Part shown: in pieces, positions 1 to 10,586 of the stretch
How positions within the stretch are numbered: the stretch's first letter is position 1
Layout of the letters: every line of letters begins with the position of its first letter
From: Orientallactaga sibirica
Lineage: Eukaryota > Chordata > Mammalia > Rodentia > Dipodidae
Direction of reading: 5' to 3'
Assembly (NCBI GenBank): GCA_036365145.1
Contig: JAEOAD010000015.1
Span: 36,843,501 to 36,907,500 of the forward strand
DNA length: 64,000 nt
Translations under genes and position numbers: made by a program
Notes under the pieces: generated by a model
Told to the model about the DNA's origin: nothing
The model's database searches: none
The model's input: only the letters and a program-made list of their open reading frames with translations

Positions 1-432
1 ACAGGTGGAGTTGGACCTTTTAGAGACAGTGGACATTACTGTTCCAGATGCCAGACATGGAGCAACATGATTTGATGTCTGCCATTCTTGGTTTTGATTT
101 TTCATTGGTCCAATCTTTCCTTGCAATGCATTCTTTTTTTGCAATAGTAATGTTTACTCTGTGTAGAAGGTGATGGCTTAATGTAAATGTCCCCCATATT
201 CTCTAGTGTTTGTGCTTAAACTTGCTACATAGTTTCAGCAGATGGAACCCTGCTTTGGAAGGTGTGTCACTGGGGGCAGATCTTGAATCTATCCCACTGA
301 ACATTGAGAGCTACTTGCTGGTACAGTGGCCCTGAGGTTGGATGAGATCAATGGTTTCAGGTACAATGCAAGGTCTTAACAAAAACCACATTCAACAGTC
401 TGAGTAAAGAAAGGCTGTGTGGGAGGGGGGCG
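1..432 (+). mobile_element. ERVL-MaLR remnant: 3' end of interior plus partial LTR
   Basis: Positions 1 to about 160 resemble the non-coding 3' interior of rodent MaLR elements (wording such as ATTGGTCCAATCTTTCCTTGC near 103-125). From about 165 the sequence reads like a MaLR LTR start (AAATGTCCCCCATA near 185, then TGTGTCACTGGGGGCAG near 262-278). The LTR is incomplete, with no clear polyadenylation signal or CA end before the SINE at 437. It is cut by the window edge, so the 5' LTR cannot be seen. MaLR elements are non-autonomous and no protein is expected. The family is recalled from general word similarity, not from an alignment. Confidence 0.55.
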
Positions 433-436
433 GGGG

Positions 437-650
437 GGTCTAGAGAGATGCCTCACCATTTAAAGGCACTTGTTTACAAAGCTTGATGGCCCAGATTCAA
501 CTCTCCAGATCTCACTAAAGCCACTTGCACCAAGTGGCACATGCATCTGGATTTTGTTTGCAGTGGCAAGAGTCCCTGGCATTCTCTCTCCCTCTCTCTC
601 TTACTCTCTCTCTCTCCTTGTGAATGAGTAATTAATATTTTATTTTAAAA
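437..650 (+). mobile_element. DIP-like SINE (B2 superfamily), diverged
   Basis: A tRNA-derived head (AGAGAGATGCCTCACCATTTAAAGG) is followed by a weak B box, the CACTTGCACCAAGTGGCACATGC body word, the GTTTGCAGTGGCAAGAG segment and a long CT run with an AT-rich tail. It is transcribed by RNA polymerase III when young; this copy has many substitutions. It directly follows the MaLR fragment. Confidence 0.8.
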
Positions 651-754
651 GAGAGGTTGTAGGATAAAGAATTAAATAACTTTCTCACTAAGTCCCCCTA
701 GATACAATGCTATGAGATCTTAATGAAAATAGATACATAAAAAAAGAAAGAGAA

Positions 755-935
755 GGGGCTGAAGAGATGACTTAGTAGTTAAGGCACTTGTCTGCGAAGT
801 CTAAGGACCCAGGTTTGATTCCTCAGTACCCACATAAGCCAGATGCACATGGTGGCACATGCATCTGGAGTTTGTTTACAGTGGCTAGAGGCCCTGACAT
901 GTACATTCTTTCTCTCTCTTTCTGTAATAAATAAG
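755..935 (+). mobile_element. DIP-like SINE
   Basis: The element has the head GGGGCTGAAGAGATGACTTAG, a B-box region GGTTTGATTCC, the CCAGATGCACATGG body word, a short CT run and an AATAAATAA tail. It is a standard-length copy. The flanks 651-754 and 936-1300 show no gene or clear repeat. Confidence 0.88.
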
Positions 936-1779
936 TTAGAAATAGACAAAATTTAAGAAAATTAAATGAGATGACACACTAATGATTAGAAAGAAGAAAG
1001 CATCTGAGATCTGGAGGCAGGAAAACTAACAACAAATTCCAAGTGGCAGGAAGGAAAAAGAGAAGATGCTCTCAGATGCTTCAGAGGAAGAGTGTGATTA
1101 GCCAGTGAAATGAACATAATGAAGTACATGAGTACCAATGCTATATCAGAGCAGGGATCTGGAGACAGTGGTGTGAAGTAGGTGAAAAATCAACAGTAAA
1201 GGTAGGGACAATTTCAAAGAAGTAGATGCCATTATGATCTAGACTTGATATGGATCAGTGCTTGTACATTCTAGCATCCAGATGACCTTTAGGAATCCAG
1301 TATTCTTCACCATATAGGTACAGATGACCCACCATGGGGACTATGACTTACACTGAATTCCAGGAATGAGATTCCTTTCAGAAATCCTCCCTCCTTCACT
1401 GAGAGGACACACACTCTCTCATTTGGGCTGGGACCCAAGTATAAATTTGAGCACAGCAGCAAATGAAAGGAGACCACCTCACGTATCCTAACCATGAAGC
1501 AGTACCAAATACCTCCAAGACCAAACTCCCAGTGCAACAAAGAAGAGCAAAGACAAGTGAACACCAAGAAACATAAGCATTCAAAGTCTCACTTAACACA
1601 GGAGTGCCAGAAAGACCTGACCAATGCACTGTCTTCAGATGGATAGGTTCCAAAGTAACCTGAAAAACAATGCCAATATGTTTCCCCCAAGGAATACTAA
1701 TCAAATAAGCAAAGGTTAACCAGAAGAGCTACCTAGAGAAAACTCCAGACAAAAAGATCAAAAGAATGAATAAAAATAT

Positions 1780-2540
1780 GTACTCAGAAGACTAGGTAAG
1801 TGTATGAATGAAATCCTGAATAAATTCAAAGATGAAGCCAATAAATGTCCAACTGAATTACAAGGAAGTCAAACAAGGATATGACAATTGAACTCAATAA
1901 AGAGATAGAAATCATGAAGAAAAACCAAATGAAAATAAAGCTGGAAATGAAAAAAAAATAAGTCAAACAAAATGCTCCATGGAAAGTTTCACCAATAGAA
2001 TGGATTAAGCAGAAAACATAAGGTCAAGGCTTGAAGACAAGAAAGGGGAATTAGATCAATTTCTCAAAACCAATGAGTTCATAAAAACACAAGAACAGAA
2101 CATGAGAGAAATGAGGAATACCTTGAAGAGATCTAATGTTTTTATTATGGCTATACAAGAAGAAGAACTTCAGTCAATGGCATAGAAAATATTTTTAATT
2201 AAATTATAGAGCAAAATTTCCCATATCTTGGAAAAGTGATGCTCATCCAGGTACCAGAGGGATACAGAACATCAAATGTTCAGGATCAGAAAATAAATTA
2301 CTCATGTCATGTTATAATTAAAATACTAAATACACAGAACAAAAAAGTGGTATGGAGAACAGGAGAGAAACATATAGCCACATATAAATGCAAGGCCAAC
2401 AAATGACAGGTGAGTTTTCAGTGGAAAGTCTAAAAGCCAGAAGGGGGTTGGAATGATGTATTTCAAGTATGGGAAGACCACAGCTCCAAACCCATGCTAC
2501 TATACCCAGAAAAACTGTCTCTTAAAAGAGAAGAAGAGTA
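1780..2540 (+). pseudogene. L1 copy A: ORF1 remnant
   Basis: ORF1 encodes the L1 RNA-binding chaperone protein. The stretch keeps typical ORF1 wording: a coiled-coil-like, A-rich segment (about 1780-2150), then a region recalling the RNA-recognition part (CATCCAGGTACCAGAGGG near 2247) and a C-terminal segment ending ...CTACTATACCCAGAAAAACTG near 2500. No long open frame survives. A DIP SINE begins directly after it. Confidence 0.65.
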
Positions 2541-2760
2541 CTGGAGAAATGGCCTAGTGGTTAATGTGCTTGCCTGCAAAGCCTAAGGACCCAGGTCCAA
2601 CTCCCCAGTACCAATGTAAGCCAGATGCACAAGGTGGTGCATGCTTCTGGAGTTCGTTTGCAGTGGCTGGAGGCCCTGGCATGCCAATTTTTTTTTCTCT
2701 CTCTCTATCTGCATCTCTGTCTGTCTGATAAGTAAATAGATAAATAAATAAATAGAATGT
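2541..2760 (+). mobile_element. DIP-like SINE within L1 copy A
   Basis: The head CTGGAGAAATGGCCTAGTGG, body CCAGATGCACAAGGTGGTGC, T and CT run at 2688-2720 and tail AATAAATAAATAG are all present. It separates the ORF1 and ORF2 remnants of the host L1, so it inserted later than that L1. Confidence 0.9.
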
Positions 2761-2989
2761 TGTTCATAAATCTTTGATTTTTTTAAAAGAGGAAAAAGAA
2801 AAACTTTCAATGATAAAGCAGGCTAAAGGAATTTATGTGTTTTACTCTAGCCCTACAGATAAGAATGAATGGAGTACCCCACATCAAAGAAAAATAAACA
2901 TACTCAAAAGGCTGAAGAAGGGAAAAAATAGTACCCAAAGCTAGAACAATTGCTAAGCAAATAAAAGCCAAGAAAACATCAAAATCCCA

Positions 2990-3660
2990 CAAAATCATCA
3001 ACATGACCAGAGTAAGTTCACACTTTTCAATAACAACTTTGAATATTAATGGCCTCAATTTCCTATTCAAAAGTAACAGTGTAATAGGCTGGTTCAGAAA
3101 ACAGGATCCATCCTTTTGTTGTCTTCAAAATACACATCTCACTGTCTCAAAGATAGCACTACTTCAGTGTGAAAGGATGGAAAAGATATTCCAAGCAAAT
3201 GGAACTATGAAACAAGTAGGTATGAGCGAATATGAATGAATATGAATGATTATTGGACAAAAGAGGCTTCAAACCAAAATTAATCAGATGACATAAAGAA
3301 GGTCACTTCATACTGATCAATTCACCAAGAGGACATTAAAATTCTAAACATAAGCAAACCAAATATAGTGTTCATAATTTTATAAAACAAAATCAAGATA
3401 GAAATTTAAACATGATGGCAGTGAGTTAGTTCAATACCCCACTACCACAAATAGATTAACTAGACAGAAAGTAGGCAAAGAAGCAACAGAGTTAAATGAC
3501 ACCACATATCCCATGGACTTGATAGATATTTGTAGAACATTCTGTTCAAACACTACAGAATTCACAGTTTTCTTAGTATCTACTGAAACTTTTTTAAATA
3601 AATCACATATTAGGACACAATGCAATTTTCAATAAAATTTTGGAACACTGAAAAAAGTTC
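2990..3660 (+). pseudogene. L1 copy A: ORF2 endonuclease-domain remnant
   Basis: The frame opening at 3003 reads like the start of L1 ORF2, the APE-type endonuclease that nicks target DNA. It has an LNINGLN block and a block equivalent to the catalytic QETH motif. That second block reads QNTH here (3126-3137), so the metal-binding glutamate is replaced. The frame stops at 3239. Later endonuclease wording continues out of frame to about 3660. This copy cannot encode an active enzyme. Confidence 0.75.
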
Positions 3661-5225
3661 TTTTGTTCTATTTGACCATAGTGTAAAATAGCTAGAAATT
3701 GACAAGGGAAATTACAAAAAAAAAAAAAAAAAGAACCAAAGATACTTGGAGATTGAACACACTATTGAACAATGAATGGATCATCAAAGAAATAATAAAA
3801 TAAATATATAAATGGCTAGAATATAATGAAAATGAAAATGACATACCAATCTATGTAACAAAATGAAGGCCATCCTAAGAACTAAGAGGGAAGTTTGTAA
3901 CTCTAAATGCCTACCTTACTAAAAACACAGAAACAGTAAATAAATAACTTAATGATGCATCTCAAAGGCTTAGAGAAAACAAACCCAAAAATACTAGTTG
4001 ACAAGAAATAATTAAGGTCGGGGCAGAAATCAAACAAATGGCAACAAAAATAAATAAAAAGAATACACAAAATCAAGGGTTGGTTCTTTGAAAGGATAAA
4101 CAAGATTGACAAATCCTTAGCAAAATCAATGAAATGAAAAAGGCTCAAATTAGTAAGACTAGAGATAAAACATGAGTGATCACAACAGATAGAATTAAAT
4201 TGAGAGAATCATAAGGACATGTTTGAAAGACATATATTCCACCCAACTGGAAAGTCTAAGTAAATAGAGGAATGTCTCCATGCATAGGTCTTATAAAAAT
4301 TAAACCAAGAGGAAATATATAAATTTAAAAAGGTCGATAGCAAGCAACGAGATTGAAGCACTAATTTAAAAACCTTCCTCTGGGCTGGAGAGATGGCTTA
4401 GTGGTTAAACACTTGCCTGTGATGCCTAAGGACCCCGGTTTGAGGCTCGATTCTCCAGGACCCACATAAGCCAGATGCACAAGGGGGCGCATGCATCTTG
4501 AGTTCATTTGCAGTGGCTGGAGGCCCTGGTGCGCCCATTCTCTGTATCTCTCTCTGTCTCTGTCTCTCAAATAAATAAAGAAATAAATAAAAATAAAAAA
4601 TAAAAAACCTTCCTCTAAAGAGTCCAGGTCCAAATGGATTCACTGCAGAATTCTACCAGATCTTTAAGGAAGAACTAAAAACACTGTTTCTCAGTATAAT
4701 ACTGACACAAAATAGACATATATATCAGTAGAATAGAAGATCCATGTATAATTTTCAATAATGATAATCACTTTGTCTTTGACAAAGAGGCCAAAAATGC
4801 ATACTGGAACAAAAACAACATTTTTTAAAACAAATGATACTGGGAAATCTGGATATCCATATAAGAAAGAATGAATCTAGACCAACTTCTCTCCTCTGCA
4901 AAAAACAAAATCAGCTCCAAATGGATCAAGGATATCAACATATGACCTGAAACTATGCAACAACTACAAGATAAGATAGGAAGAACACTCCTAAGTTATA
5001 GGGATGAGGAAGACTTTCAGAATAAGACCTTAGTAGCCCATGGACTTAGATAAACACCATTGGGATCTCATGAAATTAAAATCTGTTGTACAGCTAAGCA
5101 AACCATCAACTGAGTCAATAGACAACCTACAGAATGGGAGAAAATATTATCCCACGCTACATCTGACAGAGGTTTAATATCTAGAATATACAAAAACTGA
5201 AAAAAAAACTTTAGCAATAAGTTTT
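3661..5225 (+). pseudogene. L1 copy A: ORF2 middle and C-terminal remnant
   Basis: The sequence follows L1 ORF2 order with many stops. There is a segment near 3650-4360 between endonuclease and reverse transcriptase, then GAATTCTACCAGA near 4649 from the start of the reverse transcriptase region. After a jump come C-terminal segments such as TCCAAATGGATCAAGGATATC near 4916 and AATGGGAGAAAATATTAT near 5134. Most of the reverse transcriptase domain seems to be missing. It resumes after the inserted element at about 6650. Confidence 0.65.
4382..4602 (+). mobile_element. DIP-like SINE with 14-bp target-site duplication
   Basis: This is a well-preserved copy beginning GGGCTGGAGAGATGGCTTAG. AAAAACCTTCCTCT occurs at 4368-4381 and again at 4603-4616, a perfect target-site duplication in the host L1. 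The body carries GCACAAGGGGGCGC at 4477-4490, close to a CTCF core motif. The tail is AAATAAATAAAG-type. Confidence 0.95.
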
Positions 5226-5244
5226 GTTTTCATTATCATTTAAT

Positions 5245-6620
5245 TCTAGGAATAAAGACAAATGCCTCATGGTCTCACTGATCTGCTGTTCCTAACCTTG
5301 GACCAGCTCGAGTTGCTGACATACCTGATGAGTTTGGGGGATAAGAAGGGGAAGGTAGGGAAAAACAAACACAAAATCCAAAATGAACTGGTACCATAAA
5401 AACCTTTATCCTTGGAGATAGACTAAAAAATTCAACCTTCAATAGGAGTAAGGGGTACACCTGAAAAGAAGGGCCCTGGAAAGGGTGGGATGAAGCCTAA
5501 GCTAAAAAATATATTTTTTTGTCTCTGGCCTATAACTTCCAATGCCAGAAAGCAGTTGCTACCCACAATGAGCTGTTGATCAGAGACATACAAGGTCCCC
5601 AAATCAAGACAGGTTTCTGTCAAAGCACTTGATTACCCACCTGAGGCAAAAGGTAAGACCTCATTGCTGAAGACACCATATGCTGCCAACGCAGAGCATG
5701 GAGATACCTGGCTGGAATCTTGAAGAGAGTTAGTCCTCAGACAGTTAACCCATCTAGTGGTGGGAAACACTACATGAGCATGGGGGAAAGTGGCCAAAAA
5801 CAGTCTGAGCACCCAGAGGTCTAAGCTATTCAAAAGCAAATACCCTGACAGGATATACATGCCAGTGTAATAGTGGCACACAGCCTCAGTGGGTAACCAA
5901 CAGCTTTCAGGTTGGCTAAGAGATCTGCTCAGTGTAAAGATATCCATATCTGGAATTAGGAACCAGATCAGAATCCTATGGAGACAAAGATTATGCTGTC
6001 TAGTGTCAAGCTCTTAGTAGGTTTTAGCCAGAAGAGGGGTTACATACATCAAATTCTCCCTAAATTAATAATGCTTATCCCATTTAAACTATGCCAGCTT
6101 CACTTTCTATTGTAGATTCTGTTCTTTTTCAGAAGATAGCAAGAAAATAGCAAAGCCACCACTGAAACCACAGAGGGATCAGGAGTCCAGCAAGAGTGCT
6201 GCTTCCATGAACCTGATCATCAGCATCAGGGTGATGGACACAGACCCTGAGGATACCCAACACCTACCAAAGCAGAGATCCTGAGGCTCCTAAGAGCTTA
6301 TCACTGAAGTAACTTACAGCTCACTCACCACCACTGAGGGAATTTTGCAGAAGAAGGGGTGAAAAGTTGTAAGAGCCACAGGGTGAGACATCATGCCCAG
6401 AGGCATTCCATCCCCTCCAAAAATAAAAGTCTGCTGCTCCCACAATGCATAACCGGCCACTCCACTGAGGTGGGTCTCTAGTAGAATAGAGGCAAGGATG
6501 AGGGAAAAGAGGGTACCAACATAAGATGTATCCATATGAAATAGGTTGGTAATAATAATATATTACTTGATTAAAAAGGCAAGATGATATATATTTTAAA
6601 ACAAAACAAAAAAATTATGC
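5245..6620 (+). mobile_element. L1 3'UTR insertion (copy B), plus strand
   Basis: A truncated L1 consists of the last few bases of ORF2 and about 1.35 kb of 3'UTR. It starts near the word GCCTCATGGTCTCACTGATC, which in the minus-strand L1 at 54.4-59 kb joins directly to ORF2, so the identity as L1 3'UTR is firm. It has the G-rich purine tract (about 5333-5366), then the long 3'UTR with the ...AGGGAAAAGAGGGTACCAACA end word near 6506. The surrounding ORF2 text resumes at about 6650, so this is an insertion into older L1 copy A. GCAATAA occurs on both sides, but I do not regard that as a secure target-site duplication. Confidence 0.8.
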
Positions 6621-6649
6621 AATAAAAACTCAATCAAACCACCTAATTA

Positions 6650-7894
6650 AAATTAGGCCAGGAGCCAGAGAGTTCTCACAGGAGGATATACAAATGGCCA
6701 GTAAATATCTAAAATGATGTTTAGAATCTTTAGCCATTAAGGAAATGCAAATGAAAACTACTTTGAGATTCTATCTCACTCTGTTAAGAATGACTATCAT
6801 CACAAAAAACAATGACCAAAAATGGTGTCAAGGAACCACTGTTGGTGGGAGTGCAAACTTGCACAATCACTATGGAAATATGGCTCATATATCACTATGG
6901 AACTATTGAGGTTGTTCAAAAATCTAAAAATAGATAGACCATTTTATCCATCTATACCATTACTGAGCATCTACCCTAAATATTCTACTCTTTATTATAG
7001 AGTTACTTGCTCAGCCATGCTTGTTTCTATTTTACTCACAAGAGCCAGGCAATGGAATCAGCCCAGAAGCCCATCAACTGCTGAATGGATAATGAAGATA
7101 TAGTACATATACACAATAGAATTCTACTCAGCAGTAAGAAAAATGAAGTTATGAAAATTTCAGGAAAATGTATAGACCTGGAAAAAAATCATACTGAGGT
7201 TACACAGACTCAGAAAGACAAACCCTGCATGTTCTCGCTCATATGCAAATTCTAACATGGAATATTTTGATTTGGTTATAAGTTGTGGTAAGCATTATTA
7301 GCACTAATAAGGAAGCTAGGATGAGGCCAGTATAGAGGAGAAGCAGGGAGAAATCAGAGAAGAAGACAACAGGCAAGTAGAGGGACAGAATCCAGGGGGT
7401 AGAAGGATCTGGAGGAAGAATGGGGTAAGAGAGAGAGAAAGAACAGGGGAGATATACAAATCCAATGATGACATGAATTAGTACCATAAAAAGATTTCTC
7501 TTGATTTACTAATTAAAATATATGACTCCTTTAATAAGAAAGAAACAAATCTTATTTTGGGCAGAAGCACCCTGTCGGTGAAGGAAGCTTTATCCTAAAA
7601 CTTTAGCTTGTTGTGGTTACATCTCAGTACCAGAATTGTGTTGTCTCCATTCTCACGTGTTTTTCAGTAGTAGAGGCCAAGATACTACTAATAGGAAGGA
7701 AAGGGCCTTAAGGGTAAGGGTTAGATATGTAAGTAGAGGGACAGAATACTATGGGTGTAAATGCCTAAAGGGAAGGAAAAGGGGTGAAAGAAGGAGGTGG
7801 AGAGAGGGTAAGCAAAGTAAAGATGATACGAATAAGCTATATGGAAACCAAATTTTTGTTAGCTAATTAATAACTATAATGTAAAAAAAAAAAA
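6650..7894 (+). pseudogene. L1 copy A: ORF2 C-terminus and 3'UTR
   Basis: This part has C-terminal ORF2 wording: ATGCAAATGAAAACTACTTTG at 6745, CCCATCAACTGCTGAATGGAT at 7070, and a CTCGCTCATATGCAAATTC end word at 7234. A purine-rich 3'UTR follows, with poly(A) at 7883-7894. A 93-codon open frame at 6822-7103 is a fragment of ORF2 and not a gene. This 3'UTR differs from the younger long 3'UTR seen elsewhere in the window. Confidence 0.75.
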
Positions 7895-7897
7895 GAG

Positions 7898-8262
7898 TGT
7901 AGCAGTTATCTTCTTGTTTCTGGGACAAAAACACACCCAACCAGAAGCATTTTATGAAGAAAAAGGATTATTTCTGGCTCATAGTTTTGAAGGAAATTTT
8001 CTATCATGGTGGAGAAAGTATGGCAGGAGCAGATAGCCAGGTATCACATCTTCATATAATCAGGGAGAACTAGAATGAGTCATCTGAGCACAGGAAATGG
8101 GGCTATGTTATAACATCCTAAGGTCTGCCTCCATTGACCCTCTTTCTCCAGCAAGGTTCTACCTCTCAAAGGCTCTAAAACCTTTCCAAACAGTGCCACC
8201 AACTGAGGATTAAGTATTCAAGCATATGAGGTTACAGGAGACATTTCATATCCAACCCTACA
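7898..8262 (-). mobile_element. Solo ERVL-MaLR LTR (MT/ORR1-like), minus strand
   Basis: On the minus strand the element runs from TGTAGGGTTGGATATGAAATG to ...GATAACTGCTACA, so it has TG...CA ends. It contains the MaLR phrases GTTGGTGGCACTGTTTGGAAAGG and CACCATGATAGAAAATTTCC, and a polyadenylation-like AATAATCC. The flanks are AAGAG (7893-7897) and CAGAG (8263-8267), which fits a 5-bp duplication with one change. It sits just behind the poly(A) of L1 copy A. Confidence 0.8.
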
Positions 8263-8269
8263 CAGAGAG

Positions 8270-9162
8270 TTTAAGCAGGAGTGGAAAATGATGTGCTCAG
8301 AAGCCATGACTACAGGAAAATTCCAGTGCCAATAGTGGGAAAGTTCCCAGTGAGTTTTGATCAAGGAAGAACCCAAAGCAATACAGGCCAAGAGCCAGTG
8401 CTCTTGATTCCCCACTACAACTAGATGGTAAGACCCTATTTTTGAAGATACCATATGCATTGGTTACAGTGTACTGAGAAATCAAGCTGGAACTGAGCTG
8501 GAAAACTACTTGCTAGCTAGCTGTCATAGCACTAGAAAGTGTTATGCAGATTGCTGGGGATGAAAGTCGTCATCAGAATTTTTTGCAGGGGGGGGTGCGG
8601 TTCAAGGTAGGGTCTCACTCTAGCCCAGGCTGACTGACCTGGAATTCACTATGTAGTCTCAGAGTGGCCTTGAACTTACGGCGATCCTCCTACCTCTGCC
8701 TCCCAAGTGCTGAGATTAAAGGTGTGCACCACCACGTCCAGCTTCATCATCAGATTTTTTGAACAAGAGTGCTGCTTCCATGGTGAGCCTGAAAACCTGC
8801 ACCAGGCTGATGGAGACACACTGAAGATAATCAAAATATACCAAAGCAGAACTCCAGAAGCTCTTGAGAGCACAACACTAAAGTAGACTTAAAACACACC
8901 CACCATGGCTCAGGGAATTTTGTGGAAGAGGGGATGGAAAGAATCTAAGGGCCACAGGGTGGGAGGGAATATCCAGAGGCACTGTCCCACTCCCACAATG
9001 TTTGACTGTTGCTCTCACAACTCATAATCCACAACTCCATGGTGAAAACCAGCAATCCCATTAAGGAGGGCCCGCAGTGGAGTGGGAGCAGGAAGGAGTG
9101 AACTGATGGTACTAACACATGATGTATCCATACAAAGTTTTTACTTAATTAAAAAAAAAAAA
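8270..9162 (+). mobile_element. L1 long-type 3'UTR fragment, plus strand
   Basis: The sequence corresponds to the second half of the long L1 3'UTR seen at 5245-6620. Both contain GGTAAGACC(C/T)..., AAGAGTGCTGCTTCCATG, CCACAGGGTG and an end near TGATGTATCCAT, followed by AT-rich sequence and poly(A) at 9151-9162. It is 5'-truncated and split by a B1 SINE at about 8586-8747. Confidence 0.8.
8586..8747 (-). mobile_element. B1 SINE with target-site duplication
   Basis: The minus-strand B1 (7SL-derived) reads GCTGGACGTGGTGGTGCACACC at its start and GAGTGAGACCCTACC near its end. CATCAGAATTTTTTG (8571-8585) and CATCAGATTTTTTG (8748-8761) flank it, a near-perfect duplication. The G-rich stretch at 8588-8596 lies at the tail side. 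Confidence 0.92.
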
Positions 9163-9890
9163 AGCCATCAACAGTCTTAACCATTGGTGGATCCTGAGAG
9201 CTACACAACTGGCTAGCCAGGCAAGATGTGCCCGTTGGTATAATAGCAGCATTACTATTATGGGGGTAAACCAAATGCTGTCTGAATTTGAAGCCTGTCC
9301 CGTGGAGGGAATTCATGCTTGATACTGAAAATCTAGTCAATCATAGACCTTAGGAGGGAAGCTATTATTATTTTTGTTTGGCTAAATATATATGTTGTGC
9401 CCATCATATTGTCCTCTGCATACTTATGTTTATGTCCATAAATTAGTGCTGTTCTCACTTTGGGTCAGAGATGTTGATTTCTTGCAGATGGAGGTGACTA
9501 CTTGAGAGACTAAAAGCTCATAAAAGTACTGAGAAGAAGTGACAGTTAAGTGCTGAACGCTAAATGAGACATCTCTCTTGTACCTGCCAAGGTTCAGGGA
9601 ACACTGGAAGAGGAGATGTAATGAATAAAAGAGTCAGAGGATCAGAAGGAGTGCTTTGAAACTTCCAGACAGAAATTGGCTATTGCATTCAAGACATCAC
9701 TGTACTGAGTTCATCAACATGTCATAGATGATACAGGAAGGAAAAAATTGAAGAGGAACTATTTGTAAAGAATAAGGGGTTCAAAAGAAGAGGTATGGAA
9801 GAAGGGGACCAAAGAAAGTAATAGAAGAGGATTTTGGTAAAGATGCATTATATACATGTATGAAAACCGTCAATAAAGTTAAAAAAGAAG
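9163..9890 (+). mobile_element. Older rodent L1 3'UTR (Lx-like), plus strand
   Basis: The stretch recalls 3'UTR sequence of old rodent L1 families: GGGAATTCATGCTTGATACTG near 9308, AATGAGACATCTCTCTTGTAC near 9563, CAAGGTTCAGGGAACACTGG near 9589, and an ending ATACATGTATGAAAACCGTCAATAAAG near 9851. It follows the poly(A) of the previous L1 fragment. A similar sequence lies in opposite orientation at 58980-59590 and at about 32540-32870. Family naming is from memory. Confidence 0.6.
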
Positions 9891-10261
9891 CAGGTAAAAC
9901 AACAGAAGAAAATATAGGAAGAGGAAAAGAAAGGCAATGTAACTAACAAGACAATATTGTGAGCATACTAATAGTAACAATGTTCACTACTAATAGTAAT
10001 AATATTCACTACTTATAAACCATTACTGAAATACTAAGCATATGCTAATAGTGTGTACTATTTCAAGAAGAAAAAAAATGCCCTTTGAGTATCTCAGAGA
10101 AACCTAAGAGGGGAGCAGAGCTAATAGCATGCCCTTTGGTAGGGAGATAGAATACAAATATACTGGATTTAACGACAAACATTTAAAGGAGCCTGACCTA
10201 GGACCCATGAACTAGACAGGTCTAGAAGATATTCAAGCTTTATTTGTTTAAAACCCAATTA
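9891..10261. other. Non-coding stretch, no feature seen
   Basis: The sequence is AT-rich with partial internal repetition of AATAGTAATA words at about 9966-10010. I see no coding potential, splice structure or recognisable repeat. Confidence 0.5.
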
Positions 10262-10430
10262 TTGAGGGCAGGGAAGATTGTTCAGAAGCTAAAGGTGCTT
10301 GCTTGCAAAGCCTGGTAGCTTGGGTTCAATTCCCCAGTACCCACCATAAAATTGGATGCAAAGTGGCACATGGGTCTGGAGATTTTTTACAGTGGTACAA
10401 GACCCAGGTATGCCAACCCCCACACACCAA
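10262..10430 (+). mobile_element. DIP-like SINE, diverged
   Basis: The head GGGCAGGGAAGATTGTTCAG, the B-box region GGTTCAATTCC and the body GCAAAGTGGCACATGGGTCTGG are visible. The 3' part is replaced by a CACACACC run rather than the CT run. It is an older copy with several substitutions. Confidence 0.75.
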
Positions 10431-10540
10431 TTATCCTACCAGAATAGAAGCTTATTAAGAATAATGTGCAAGGACTATTCAGTACTGTCTGTGACACAAG
10501 AAAGGCATTCCATAAATATGTTAGGAGACTTAATGAACAG

Positions 10541-10541
<1 letters not shown>

Positions 10542-10584
<43 letters not shown>
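10542..10584. repeat. (TG)n microsatellite
   Basis: About nineteen TG units end in GCGCGC. In one plus-strand frame it creates an artefactual open frame at 10356-10685 with a Cys-Val run. Confidence 0.97.

Positions 10585-10586
<2 letters not shown>

Larger units (their letters stand above)
1300..7894 (+). mobile_element. Old L1 retrotransposon (copy A), plus strand, interrupted
   Basis: This is a decayed LINE-1 read left to right. A possible 5'UTR or lead-in covers about 1300-1780, followed by ORF1-like sequence (to about 2540), ORF2 endonuclease sequence (about 2990-3650), middle and C-terminal ORF2 (about 3650-5225 and 6650-7250) and an older-type 3'UTR ending in poly(A) at 7883-7894. It carries stops and frameshifts throughout. 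It is interrupted by DIP SINEs at 2541-2760 and 4382-4602 and by a younger L1 3'UTR insertion at about 5245-6620. The part of ORF2 between about 4680 and 4740 looks shortened, because the text jumps from mid ORF2 to near its C-terminal third. The 5' boundary is uncertain. Confidence 0.8.
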
